Shown here piece by piece: positions 44,099 to 52,239 of a DNA stretch of 64,000 nt (its first letter is position 1; each line of letters starts with the position of its first letter). A program made the position numbers and the translations under genes. The notes beneath the pieces were generated by a model. The model had not been told where the DNA came from, did no database searches, and worked only from the letters and a program-made list of their open reading frames with translations. Origin of the DNA: Streptomyces regalis (GTDB taxonomy: Bacteria > Actinomycetota > Actinomycetes > Streptomycetales > Streptomycetaceae); contig NZ_LLZG01000131.1 of assembly GCF_001509475.1 (NCBI RefSeq), forward strand, positions 1 to 64,000, read 5' to 3'.

Positions 44099-44746
44099 TC
44101 AGGCCGTCTGCACGGGCAGGACATCCGGAGACAGCGCCGCCGCCCGTGCGCTGGCCGCCGTCATGCGGCGCCGGTGGTGGCGGCGGCACAGGACCTCGTA
44201 GCCGACGGCGTCCGCCTGGTTGACGTCGCCGACGACGACCTGGGCGCCCTCGACGACCATCTCGCCGCCTATCGTGCGGGCGTTGTGCGTGGCGCGGGCG
44301 CCGCACCAGCACAGGGCCTCGACCTGGAGCACCTCGACCCGGTCGGCGAGTTCCACCAGGCGCTGGGAGCCGGGGAACAGCTTGGTGCGGAAGTCGGTGG
44401 TGATGCCGAAGGCGTAGACGTCGAGGCCCAGGTCGTCGACCACGCGCGCGAGTTGGTCGATCTGATTCGGCGCGAGGAACTGAGCCTCGTCGGCGATGAC
44501 ATAGTCCGCGCGGCCTCCCTGGGAGAGATGGTCGACGAGGTACGCGTACAGGTCCATGCCGTCCTCGACCTCCACCGCGTCCGTGACCAGGCCGAGCCGC
44601 GAGGAAAGCTTGCCCTCGCCCGCACGGTCGTCGCGCGTGAAGATCATGCCCGCGAGGCCACGCGCCGAACGGTTGTGCTCGATCTGGAGAGCCAGCGTCG
44701 ACTTCCCGCAGTCCATCGTTCCGGAGAAGAACACCAGCTCGGACAT
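44099..44746 (-). CDS. tdk: Thymidine kinase, intact copy
   Basis: A 215-residue type II thymidine kinase that phosphorylates thymidine in salvage. The P-loop is SGTMDCGKSTLALQ (residues 8-21). FTRDDRAGEGKLSSRLGL, VIADEAQFL (Walker B) and FAFGITTDFRTKLFPGS (written AFGITTDFRTKLFPGS) follow. The zinc-binding lasso has CWCGARATHNAR and CRRHHRRR. ATG 44746. The broken relative at 2787-3395 shares most of its length. It lies upstream of the phosphodiesterase gene in the opposite reading order, 69 bp away. Confidence 0.95.
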   Translation of the reverse strand: MSELVFFSGTMDCGKSTLALQIEHNRSARGLAGMIFTRDDRAGEGKLSSRLGLVTDAVEVEDGMDLYAYLVDHLSQGGRADYVIADEAQFLAPNQIDQLARVVDDLGLDVYAFGITTDFRTKLFPGSQRLVELADRVEVLQVEALCWCGARATHNARTIGGEMVVEGAQVVVGDVNQADAVGYEVLCRRHHRRRMTAASARAAALSPDVLPVQTA

Positions 44747-44815
44747 GGTGAGTTGAGCACCTTTCGGCGAAGAGATCGGTCGGGAGGACGACGTCCGGCG
44801 ATGACGTGCAGGGCG

Positions 44816-46009
44816 TCAGGAGCGTACTTCGAGCAGGGGGACCAGCTGCTCGGCGGGGGTCATCGAACCGTGGTTGCCGACCATCGCCGACTCCTTCGGC
44901 TCCCGCTCGGACGCGATGATCAGGACGTCGTCCCGCGCGGCCGCGACCACGTCACCGATCCGGTCGTACACGCGCTCGTCGATCTGCGGCCCGAACCAGC
45001 CCGCCGCGATCGCCTCGTCCCGGGAGGCCACCCAGAACTGCTCGCCGAGCACCTCGCGCCAGCAGGTCAGGACGTCGCCCGCGGCGCCGGGCACCGCGTA
45101 GACGTGCCGCGCCCGGCCCTCGCCGCCCAGCAGGGCGACGCCGGCGCGCAGTTCCCAGTCCTCGTCGAAGTCGATGCGGTGCTGCTCGTCGAAGGGCACG
45201 TCGATCATGCCGTGGTCGGCGGTGACATAGAGCGCGCTGCGCGGCGGCAGCTGCTCGGCGAGGCGCTGGACGAGCCGGTCGACGTACATGAGCTGGCCGC
45301 GCCAGGTGTCCGAGTCGACGCCGAAGCGGTGGCCGGCGCCGTCCAGCTCGGCGTAGTACGTGTAGACCAGGGAGCGGTCACCCGCGGCCAGTTGCTCGGC
45401 CGCGAGGTCCATCCGGTCCTCGCCGGTCAGCCGCCCGTGGAACGTGCCGCCGCTGAGTGCGACCTTGGTCAGCGGGGTGCTCTGGAAGGTGGGCGACGAC
45501 ACCTGGGCCGCGTGCACGCCCGCCTGGTGCGCCAGCTGGAAGACCGTGGGATACGGCTGCCAGACGCGCGGCGGCGTCCACGGGTTCCAGCGCAGCTGGT
45601 TCATCAGCTCGCCGGTCTCCGGGTTGCGCACGGTGTACCCGGGCAGACCGTGCGCGCCCGGCGGCAGGCCGGTGCCGACGGAGGCGAGGGAGGTCGCGGT
45701 GGTCGCGGGGTAGCCGGCGGTGATCGGGCGCCCGGTGCCGCCGCGCGAGCTGCTCAGGAGCGAGGTCATGAACGGCGCCTCGTCGGGGTGCGCCTTGAGC
45801 TGCTCCCAGCCGAGGCCGTCGACCAGGAACACGCAGTTGCGGTCGGTGGCGGTCAGCTCGGGGATCGAGGCGGTCATCTCCGGTACGGCCATACCGGCGG
45901 CCAGGGTGGGCAGCAGATCGGCGAGTGAGCCGCTGCCGTACTCGGGGGCGGGCGCGGAATCGACGGCGAGAGGTTCCGGGTGGGAGTCCCAGGCGGTGGA
46001 CTGGATCAT
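44816..46009 (-). CDS. Alkaline phosphatase-superfamily phosphodiesterase
   Basis: A 397-residue enzyme of the nucleotide pyrophosphatase/phosphodiesterase group. The metal site is visible: CVFLVDGLGWE (Asp), ITAGYPATTATSLASVGTGL with the nucleophile Thr, ELDGAGHRFG and VTADHGMIDVP, plus NHGSM near the C-terminus. No signal peptide is visible, so it is probably cytosolic. ATG 46009 (MIQSTAWDSH) lies one base after the DUF5998 stop, so the two are co-transcribed. The frame is open for 27 codons upstream inside the neighbour, without support. Confidence 0.9.
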   Translation of the reverse strand: MIQSTAWDSHPEPLAVDSAPAPEYGSGSLADLLPTLAAGMAVPEMTASIPELTATDRNCVFLVDGLGWEQLKAHPDEAPFMTSLLSSSRGGTGRPITAGYPATTATSLASVGTGLPPGAHGLPGYTVRNPETGELMNQLRWNPWTPPRVWQPYPTVFQLAHQAGVHAAQVSSPTFQSTPLTKVALSGGTFHGRLTGEDRMDLAAEQLAAGDRSLVYTYYAELDGAGHRFGVDSDTWRGQLMYVDRLVQRLAEQLPPRSALYVTADHGMIDVPFDEQHRIDFDEDWELRAGVALLGGEGRARHVYAVPGAAGDVLTCWREVLGEQFWVASRDEAIAAGWFGPQIDERVYDRIGDVVAAARDDVLIIASEREPKESAMVGNHGSMTPAEQLVPLLEVRS

Positions 46010-46010
46010 C

Positions 46011-46598
46011 TCAGCGGGCGACGTCCGCCGTCGCCTCGGAGAGCGACTGCGCGAAAACGAGCGCCTGGCGCACCGTCTCCGGGCCGTCACCGGCCTCGCT
46101 GACGCGCAGGCTGAGGTCGTCCGCCGTCGAGTTGCCCGTGTAGCCGTGGTCGGCCTCGCAGTTGGGGTCGCCGCAGGCGGCGGGCTCCAGGTCGATCCGG
46201 GAAACGGCGCCCCAGCCGATGGTCAGCACGACCTCGCGGGGCAGCGTGCCCGGCTGGTACTGCTCCGGATTGGCGACCACACGGCTGACCACGACCGACG
46301 AGATCCGGCCGAGCTTCACGGACTCCGTGGACGTCGTGGCGTACGGCGTCGGGGAGGTGCTGTCGGCGGCCTGCTCGTCGGTGTGGCTGACGATGAAGCG
46401 GTTGTGGGTGAGGACGAGCACCGTCACGTGCCGCCGCACCTCGTTCTGGTCGAACGTCGTCTCCTGATGGACCAGGTACGACCGGATGGGCTCGCCGCCC
46501 ACAGCGGCCTCCACCGCCTCGGCCACGAGGGCCGGGTAGTAGCCGCTGCGCTCGATCGCCGCTCGCAGCCCCTGGGTCGTCGTACTGGTCTTGGCCAT
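46011..46598 (-). CDS. DUF5998 family protein
   Basis: A 195-residue soluble protein. ATG 46598 starts MAKTSTTTQGLRAAIERSGY. DLEPAACGDPNCEADHGYTG is a cysteine/histidine-containing motif that may bind metal. LTHNRFIVSHTDEQ and VVLTIGWGAVSRID are further conserved blocks of the actinobacterial family DUF5998. Its stop is one base before the phosphodiesterase start, suggesting a joint task. Function unknown. Confidence 0.9.
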   Translation of the reverse strand: MAKTSTTTQGLRAAIERSGYYPALVAEAVEAAVGGEPIRSYLVHQETTFDQNEVRRHVTVLVLTHNRFIVSHTDEQAADSTSPTPYATTSTESVKLGRISSVVVSRVVANPEQYQPGTLPREVVLTIGWGAVSRIDLEPAACGDPNCEADHGYTGNSTADDLSLRVSEAGDGPETVRQALVFAQSLSEATADVAR

Positions 46599-46650
46599 GA
46601 CGCCCATCCTACGGGGGCCCACCGACTGCGAGGCACCGCTCGCGGCGGTC

Positions 46651-49497
46651 TCAGTAGGTCGGGAGGGTCCTTGGCCCGAGGTCGTCGCGGGCGGGCGGTG
46701 GTGCGAGGCGTACCGAGGCGCCGAGCACGCTCAGGCCGTGGGTGGCGACGACGACCGGCTCCAGGGTGGCCGCGACGACCTCCGGGTGGTCGTCGACCAG
46801 CCGCGACACCCGCAGCAGCAGCTCCTCCAGGGCAGGTGTGTCGACGGGCGTGGAGCCGCGCCAGCCGAACAGGAGCGGTGCGGTCCGGATCGAGCGGACG
46901 ATCGAGGTCGCGTCGCGGTCGGTGACCGGGATCAGCCGGTGCGCGGTGTCACCGAGCAGTTGCGAGGCGGCCCCGGCGAGCCCGAAGGACAGCACGGCAC
47001 CGGCCGCCGGGTCGATCACGGCCCGTACGACGGTGTCGACGCCGCGCGGCGCCATGCTCTGCACGACCGGCCGCAGCTCCTGCGGCCTGCCGAACAGCTC
47101 GGTCAACTCGGCGTACGCCCGCCGCAGTTGCTCCTCGTCCGCGAGATCGAGCCGTACGCCGCCGAGGTCGGCGCGGTGCCGCAGATGCGGGGCGGTGGCC
47201 TTGAGGGCGACGGGGTAGCCGAGGGTGTGGGCGGCCTCGGCGGCCGCGTCCGGGGTGGGGGCGTGCAGGGCGCGGTGCACGTGGATGCCGTACTTGCCGA
47301 GCAGGTCGCAGGTCTCGTCCGTGCCGAGTGTGAGCCCTTGCCCGCGCGCGAGCAGCCGGTCGATCAGCTGGGCGGCGCCCTTCTCGTCGATGTCCTCGTA
47401 CTCCGGCACCTTCCCGGGGTCGGCCGCCTCGCGTCGCCACTGTGAGTACTTGACGGCTTCGGCGAGGGCACGGACGGCGCGTTCGGCTGCGGGGTAGGCG
47501 GGGATGAGGCGAGGGGTGTTCTTCGAGGTGTCCGACTGCTCGGGTGGTGTCTCGGCCGGGAAGTCCAGCGGGCGGAACGGGTGGGGGCGGAGCGCGTTGC
47601 CGGGCGCCGTCCTGCCCGCCTGGGGTGCGGTGCTCGCCGCGGCCGACAGGGCCTCCGCCAGACCGCCCAGCTCCACGTGCACCACCAGCACCGGCTTCCC
47701 CGGCACCCCCTCGGCCGCCGACCGCAGCGCCTCTGCCAGCTCCGCGTCCCCCGGCGACACCTCCCCGATCGCCGGAATCGCCGTCACCACCACCGCGTCG
47801 CAGGTGTCGTCCGCCAATGCGCGCGACAACGCCGCCCGGAAGTCCGCGGCCGACGCCGCCGTCGTCAGATCCAGCGGTGGCAACGGCCGCAGCCCCTCGG
47901 ACAGGCACGCGTCGTACGTCAGCAGCCCCAGCGACTCGGAGTTGCCCAGGATCGCCACGCGCGGCCCGGCCGGCAGCGGCTGGCGCGCGAGCAGCAGCCC
48001 CGCGTCCACCAGCTCGGTGATCGTGTCCACCCGGATGACCCCGGCCTGCCGCAGCAGCGCGGACACCGTGGCGTGCGGCAACCGCGTGGCCCGCACCGCG
48101 TGCCCCTGTGGCGCCGCGCCACCGTGCCGCGCCCCCTGCACCACGACCAACGGCTTCGCCGCCGCCGTACGCCGCGCGAGGCGGGTGAACTTGCGGGGGT
48201 TGCCGATGGACTCCAGGTACATCAGTACGACGTCGGTGTCCGGGTCGTCGTACCAGTACTGCAGGACGTCGTTGCCGGACACGTCGGCCCGGTTGCCGGA
48301 CGAGACGAGGGTCGACACACCCGTGACCCCGGTGACCCCGCCGCCGCGCCGGTGCAGCCGGGACAGCAGCGCGATCCCGATGGCCCCGGACTGCGCGAAC
48401 AACCCGATCCGGCCCGGGCGGGGCATCTCGGGCGCCAGTGAGGCGTTCAGCCGTACGTCGGCGGAGGTGTTGATGATCCCGAAGGCGTTCGGCCCGATGA
48501 TGCGCATGCCGTACGCGCGCGCGTGGCGTACGAGTTCGCGCTGCCGCTCGCGCCCGTCGGGCCCGCTCTCGGCGTACCCGGAGGAGACCACGACCAGCCC
48601 CTGCACGCCGTGCTCGCCGCACTCGGCGACCACCTCGGGGACGTACTCGGCCGGTACGGCGACCACCGCGAGGTCGACGGGCCCGTCGATGTCCTTGACG
48701 GACCGGTGCGCGGGCACGCCGTCGAGCTCCTTGAGGTCCTCCGGGAACGCCTTGTTCACTGCGTACAGCCGCCCCGTGAACCCGGCGTCCCTGATGTTGC
48801 CCAGGACGCTGCGGCCCACCCCGCCGGGCGTGCGGCCGGTGCCGATGACGGCGACGGAGCCGGGCACCAGCAGCCGCCGCACGGACCTCGCCTCGGCGCG
48901 CTGTTCGCGCGCGTACTGCACGGCGAGCGAGCGGTCCGTCGGCTCCAGGTCGAACTCCAGGCGTACGACGCCGTCCTCGAAGCTGCGCTTCTGGGTGTAC
49001 CCGGCGTCCGTGAACACCTTGATCATCTTGCTGTTGGCGGGCAGCACCTCGGCGGCGAACCGGCGGATCCCGCGCTCGCGCGCGACCGCGCCGATGTGTT
49101 CGAGGAGGGCGGAGGCGACGCCGCGTCCCTGGTGGGCGTCCTGGACCAGGAAGGCGACCTCGGCCTCATCAGCGGGTGCCGACGCGGGCATTCCGTCGGC
49201 GCCGATCCGGTCGTAGCGTACGGTTGCGATGAACTCGCCGCCCACTGTGGCCGCGAGTCCCACCCGGTCCACAAAGTCGTGGTGCGTGAAGCGGTGGACG
49301 TCCTTCGCGGACAGACGCGGGTAGGGCGCGAAGAAGCGGTAGTACTTCGACTCGTCCGACACCTGCTCGTAGAAGCTGACCAGGCGCTCGGCGTCATCAA
49401 CGGTGATGGGGCGGATGCGCGCGGTGCCGCCGTCGCGCAGCACCACGTCGGCTTCCCAGTGGGCGGGGTACTCGTGCCGGTCCGAGGCGCTCTGCAT
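46651..49497 (-). CDS. GNAT-acyl-CoA synthetase fusion, PatA-like protein acetyltransferase
   Basis: A 948-residue protein. Residues about 15-190 are a GNAT domain with the acetyl-CoA loop QDAHQGRGVASALLEHI. A CoA-binding Rossmann domain follows at about 205-330 (VPGSVAVIGTGRTPGGVGRS), then succinyl-CoA-ligase-like domains to about 620, and an ATP-grasp domain to the end. This order (GNAT first) matches S. lividans PatA rather than Salmonella Pat, where GNAT is last. PatA acetylates and inactivates acyl-CoA synthetases. ATG 49497 (MQSASDRHEY); the frame upstream adds 40 unlikely residues. It is divergent from ptsH. Confidence 0.9.
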   Translation of the reverse strand: MQSASDRHEYPAHWEADVVLRDGGTARIRPITVDDAERLVSFYEQVSDESKYYRFFAPYPRLSAKDVHRFTHHDFVDRVGLAATVGGEFIATVRYDRIGADGMPASAPADEAEVAFLVQDAHQGRGVASALLEHIGAVARERGIRRFAAEVLPANSKMIKVFTDAGYTQKRSFEDGVVRLEFDLEPTDRSLAVQYAREQRAEARSVRRLLVPGSVAVIGTGRTPGGVGRSVLGNIRDAGFTGRLYAVNKAFPEDLKELDGVPAHRSVKDIDGPVDLAVVAVPAEYVPEVVAECGEHGVQGLVVVSSGYAESGPDGRERQRELVRHARAYGMRIIGPNAFGIINTSADVRLNASLAPEMPRPGRIGLFAQSGAIGIALLSRLHRRGGGVTGVTGVSTLVSSGNRADVSGNDVLQYWYDDPDTDVVLMYLESIGNPRKFTRLARRTAAAKPLVVVQGARHGGAAPQGHAVRATRLPHATVSALLRQAGVIRVDTITELVDAGLLLARQPLPAGPRVAILGNSESLGLLTYDACLSEGLRPLPPLDLTTAASAADFRAALSRALADDTCDAVVVTAIPAIGEVSPGDAELAEALRSAAEGVPGKPVLVVHVELGGLAEALSAAASTAPQAGRTAPGNALRPHPFRPLDFPAETPPEQSDTSKNTPRLIPAYPAAERAVRALAEAVKYSQWRREAADPGKVPEYEDIDEKGAAQLIDRLLARGQGLTLGTDETCDLLGKYGIHVHRALHAPTPDAAAEAAHTLGYPVALKATAPHLRHRADLGGVRLDLADEEQLRRAYAELTELFGRPQELRPVVQSMAPRGVDTVVRAVIDPAAGAVLSFGLAGAASQLLGDTAHRLIPVTDRDATSIVRSIRTAPLLFGWRGSTPVDTPALEELLLRVSRLVDDHPEVVAATLEPVVVATHGLSVLGASVRLAPPPARDDLGPRTLPTY

Positions 49498-49635
49498 GGG
49501 GCCCAGAGTACGGCTCGCGTCCGACAACGGCGCGAGGCAGTCTGTGGAGGACGTATGTCGGGTCGAGGCCGCGACCCGACGGTCACCTCGGGAGGGGCGT
49601 TTTGTCCCTCCCGGCATGCTTCACGGGTGTGGGAA

Positions 49636-49651
49636 ACTGGTCTAGACAACC
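49636..49651 (+). promoter_or_regulatory. DasR-responsive element (dre) before ptsH
   Basis: ACTGGTCTAGACAACC matches 14 of 16 positions of the dre consensus ACTGGTCTAGACCACT as I recall it. It ends 24 bp before the ptsH start. DasR is the N-acetylglucosamine-responsive repressor known to control ptsH and other PTS genes in Streptomyces. A small hairpin (GGGAGGG/CCCTCCC, 49590-49612) lies just upstream. Confidence 0.85.
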
Positions 49652-49675
49652 CTGAACACCGAAGGGCAGCATCAC

Positions 49676-49957
49676 ATGGCTGAGCGCCGCGTCAACGTCG
49701 GCTGGGCCGAGGGCCTTCACGCCCGCCCCGCTTCCATCTTCGTCCGGGCCACCACGGCCGCAGGTATCCCGGTGACGATCGCCAAGGCCGACGGCAACCC
49801 CGTCAACGCGGCCTCCATGCTGGCTGTTCTGGGCCTGGGCGCCCAGGGCGGCGAGGAGATCGTCCTCGCCTCCGACGCCGAGGGTGCGGACGTCGCCCTC
49901 GACCGCCTGGCGAAGCTGGTCTCCGAGGGCCTCGAGGAGCTTCCCGAGACGGTCTGA
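49676..49957 (+). CDS. ptsH: PTS phosphocarrier protein HPr
   Basis: A 93-residue HPr that carries phosphate from enzyme I to sugar-specific EIIA. EGLHARPAS holds the phosphorylatable His15. VNAASMLAVLGLGAQ contains Ser47, the regulatory site in Gram-positive HPr. The length is normal. ATG 49676 with GAAGGGCAG upstream. The dre site indicates control by DasR. It is monocistronic, with a terminator downstream. Confidence 0.97.
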   Translation: MAERRVNVGWAEGLHARPASIFVRATTAAGIPVTIAKADGNPVNAASMLAVLGLGAQGGEEIVLASDAEGADVALDRLAKLVSEGLEELPETV

Positions 49958-49988
49958 ATGACCTGAGCGGCACTCCCGAACAAGCGGT

Positions 49989-50023
49989 GAAGCCGCGTCT
50001 GCCTATCCGGCCGACGCGGCTTC
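49989..50023 (+). terminator. ptsH terminator
   Basis: GAAGCCGCGTC and GACGCGGCTTC arms (11 bases) with a 13-base loop, followed by GCTGTTTT. Confidence 0.85.
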
Positions 50024-50125
50024 GCTGTTTTCGGGCAGGCGACCACGGAATTCACGGCGGACCTGAAAAAGGGCAGCGGAAATTCTCCGCCGCCAAATAT
50101 CTCCTCTTTGTATACGGCGCCCGTG

Positions 50126-50821
50126 TTAATGCCGCAGACTCGGCATGTTTACGGGATGTTGCGAATTCCTCACACGCTCTGCGCGATCACCGCCGGAGCC
50201 GAACCGCAGCCGGTGCGCGGCAATCGCGCGCTCGGTGTGCAGCGCCGTGATCGCGCGGGCGCGATCACTGTCTCCGCGCGCCACCGCGTCCACGATCGCG
50301 CCGTGCTCGGTCCAGGACTCCGCAGGGTTGACTGGCGACTCCACCGCGTACATCCAGGCGATCTTGTGGCGCAGCTGGGTCAGCATCGAGGTGAGGGCGG
50401 GGCTGCCGCAGGCCTGGGCCAGCGTCTCGTGGAACCAGCCGCCCAGGGAGCGCAGATCCTCGCTGTTCCCCCGCCTGGCCCGCTCCTGCCCCAGCCTGAC
50501 GAGGCCGCGCAGGACCTTCAGATGGGCCTCGGTGCGCCGCTGGGCGGCCCGGGAGGCGCCGAGCGGCTCCAGCAGGGTGCGCATCTCCAGCAGGTCGGCG
50601 GCCTCCTGCTCGGTCGGTTCGGCGACGCACGCGCCCGCGTGCCGCCGGGTCACCACGAAGCCCTCCGCCTCGAGGGTGCGCAGGGCTTCCCGCACGGGGA
50701 CGCGGGAGACGCCGTAGCGGCGCGCGAGGAGTTCCTCGGTGAGCCGGCTGCCGCGCTCGTAGACACCGGCGACGATGTCGTCCCGGATCGCGGTGCATAC
50801 CGAGTGCGCCGGAATACGCAT
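50126..50821 (-). CDS. GntR/FadR-type transcriptional regulator
   Basis: A 231-residue repressor-like protein. The GntR winged helix covers residues about 5-70 (LTEELLARRYGVSRVPVREA, LRTLEAEGFVV). The FCD all-helical ligand domain covers about 90-215 (DLLEMRTLLEPLGASRAA, WFHETLAQACGSP, WTEHGAIVDAVARGD), with Asp/His residues that usually bind a metal and a small organic acid. ATG 50821 is the family-like start; an upstream extension exists. It stands alone, so its target may be itself or a distant gene. Confidence 0.9.
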   Translation of the reverse strand: MRIPAHSVCTAIRDDIVAGVYERGSRLTEELLARRYGVSRVPVREALRTLEAEGFVVTRRHAGACVAEPTEQEAADLLEMRTLLEPLGASRAAQRRTEAHLKVLRGLVRLGQERARRGNSEDLRSLGGWFHETLAQACGSPALTSMLTQLRHKIAWMYAVESPVNPAESWTEHGAIVDAVARGDSDRARAITALHTERAIAAHRLRFGSGGDRAERVRNSQHPVNMPSLRH

Positions 50822-51032
50822 GACCGACCTCCGCTTTAATCCCCGTGAAACGTCGACGAATGACGTGTGTTCAGTGACTCTATTGCAACCGGCTGGAATT
50901 TCCGATGGCGGGTCGGAATCCATGGATATTTTTTGGACAGCCGGTCGTCCGAAACGCCGAAAGCCCCGGCTCGGGGAGCCGGGGCCGGAGAGGCGGAGCT
51001 TGCGTCGTCAGACGTTGACGGAGCTCGCGTCG

Positions 51033-51818
51033 TCAGACATTCACGCCGTGCGAGCGGAGGTAGGAGGCGGGGTCGATGTCGGAGCCGTACTCCGCCGTCG
51101 TGCGGGCCTCGAAGTGCAGGTGCGGTCCGGTGACGTTGCCGGTGGCGCCGGACAGGCCTATCTGCTGGCCGGGGGTGACGGCCTGGCCCACCGAGACACC
51201 TATGGACGACAGGTGGCCGTACTGGGTGTACGTGCCGTCGATCATCTTGATCACGACTTGATTGCCGTACGACCCGCCCCAGCCGGCCTCCACGACGGTG
51301 CCGGAGCCGACCGCGTGGACGGAGGTGCCGCTGGCGGCGTGGAAGTCGATGCCCGTGTGGCTGCCGGAGGACCAGACGGCACCGCCGGTCTTGTAGCCGG
51401 TGGAGATGTACGAGCCGGAGATCGGGGCGACGTAGGACAGCAGGCGCTTGCGCTCGGCCTCGCGGGCGGCGCGCTCCTTGGCCTCGCGCTCCTGCTTGGC
51501 CTTCTCGGCCGCCTTGTTGCGTGCGGCCTCCTCGGCGGCCTTCTTCCGGGCCGTGGCCTCCTGGGCGGCCTGCTCCTGAGCGGCGGCCTGGGCGTCGATC
51601 TGGTCGGCGATCGAGTCCTCGATGGTGACGACGGGGATGAGGCCGGTCTGCTCGACAGCGGGTTCGGCGGCGAGCGCCGGGGCGGCGAGGGTGCCCATGA
51701 CGCCGGTGGCGGTGAGGGCGGCGACGCCCGCCGCACGGGCGGTGGTGCGCTCGAACCGGCCGGGGCGACGGTGCTTCCCGGTGGGACGGTTCTTCCCGGT
51801 GGCGCAGGTGAACGCCAT
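51033..51818 (-). CDS. M23 peptidoglycan endopeptidase under riboswitch control
   Basis: A 261-residue secreted protein. The signal sequence covers about 1-50 (LTATGVMGTLAAPALAA). A coiled-coil (QAAAQEQAAQEATARKKAAE onward, about 70-125) follows, then the LytM/M23 domain (about 130-255) with zinc ligands in HTGIDFHAASG and HLHFEAR. It cleaves peptide cross-links in the cell wall. A ydaO-type riboswitch lies upstream on the same strand, so c-di-AMP should lower its expression, as for other Streptomyces wall hydrolases. Confidence 0.93.
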   Translation of the reverse strand: MAFTCATGKNRPTGKHRRPGRFERTTARAAGVAALTATGVMGTLAAPALAAEPAVEQTGLIPVVTIEDSIADQIDAQAAAQEQAAQEATARKKAAEEAARNKAAEKAKQEREAKERAAREAERKRLLSYVAPISGSYISTGYKTGGAVWSSGSHTGIDFHAASGTSVHAVGSGTVVEAGWGGSYGNQVVIKMIDGTYTQYGHLSSIGVSVGQAVTPGQQIGLSGATGNVTGPHLHFEARTTAEYGSDIDPASYLRSHGVNV

Positions 51819-51841
51819 GTAGTGGCTGATCCTTTCCTTCC

Positions 51842-52012
51842 TTCTCGCCTACCGGGTTAGCTGACGGGTTCGGAGCAGGAAGGTCTCCTACGGACCCCCT
51901 CGCGGCTGCGCGGGCGTCCGATTCACCCCAGGGACTTGGGCCCCTCCAGCCGCGAAGGCGGCGACAGGAGGGCGGGTCCCCGGCTCCCCTGGCTCGCGCC
52001 GTACGGGGACTC
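51842..52012 (-). ncRNA. ydaO/cyclic-di-AMP riboswitch
   Basis: On the minus strand the leader contains GGGGACCCG, then GGGGTGAATC, CGCGCAGCCGCGAGGG, and at its 3' end CCCGTCAGCTAACCCGGTAG. These are the conserved blocks of actinobacterial ydaO aptamers. It ends about 24 nt before the M23 start, next to the ribosome site. Binding of c-di-AMP is expected to switch expression off. A GGCTGTCCG hairpin (52019-52063) lies upstream of the aptamer. Exact ends are approximate. Confidence 0.9.
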
Positions 52013-52167
52013 GGCGATGGCTGTCCGGTGCCGCGGACGCGGCGCACTGCCTGACGGACAGCCCGGAAGACGCTAAGCGGGACGACTTTCAATCCCCAAA
52101 CGGATCACGACTTTTGTAGCGCATCCCACAGGCCAGACAGGCAACCTCTCCCCCAATTCGGGCATAA

Positions 52168-52203
52168 AGGGGCCCTGGCGACTCTTTCGTCACCAGGGCC
52201 CCT
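52168..52203 (-). terminator. Terminator of the M16 peptidase operon
   Basis: AGGGGCCCTGG/CCAGGGCCCCT arms (11 bases, extended by partial pairing), 36 bp past the second M16 stop. On the minus strand it runs into TTTATG. Confidence 0.85.
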
Positions 52204-52239
52204 ACGCGCGCGTGCCGCCGGCCGGCGCTGTGCCTGTCC

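Noticed and set aside
43544..45928. 794-codon plus-strand open frame
   Set aside because: Spans three real genes (VOC protein, tdk, phosphodiesterase) out of frame.
50126..50821. GntR gene beside ptsH as DasR
   Set aside because: Its ligand domain is FCD (FadR-like), not the UTRA type of DasR.
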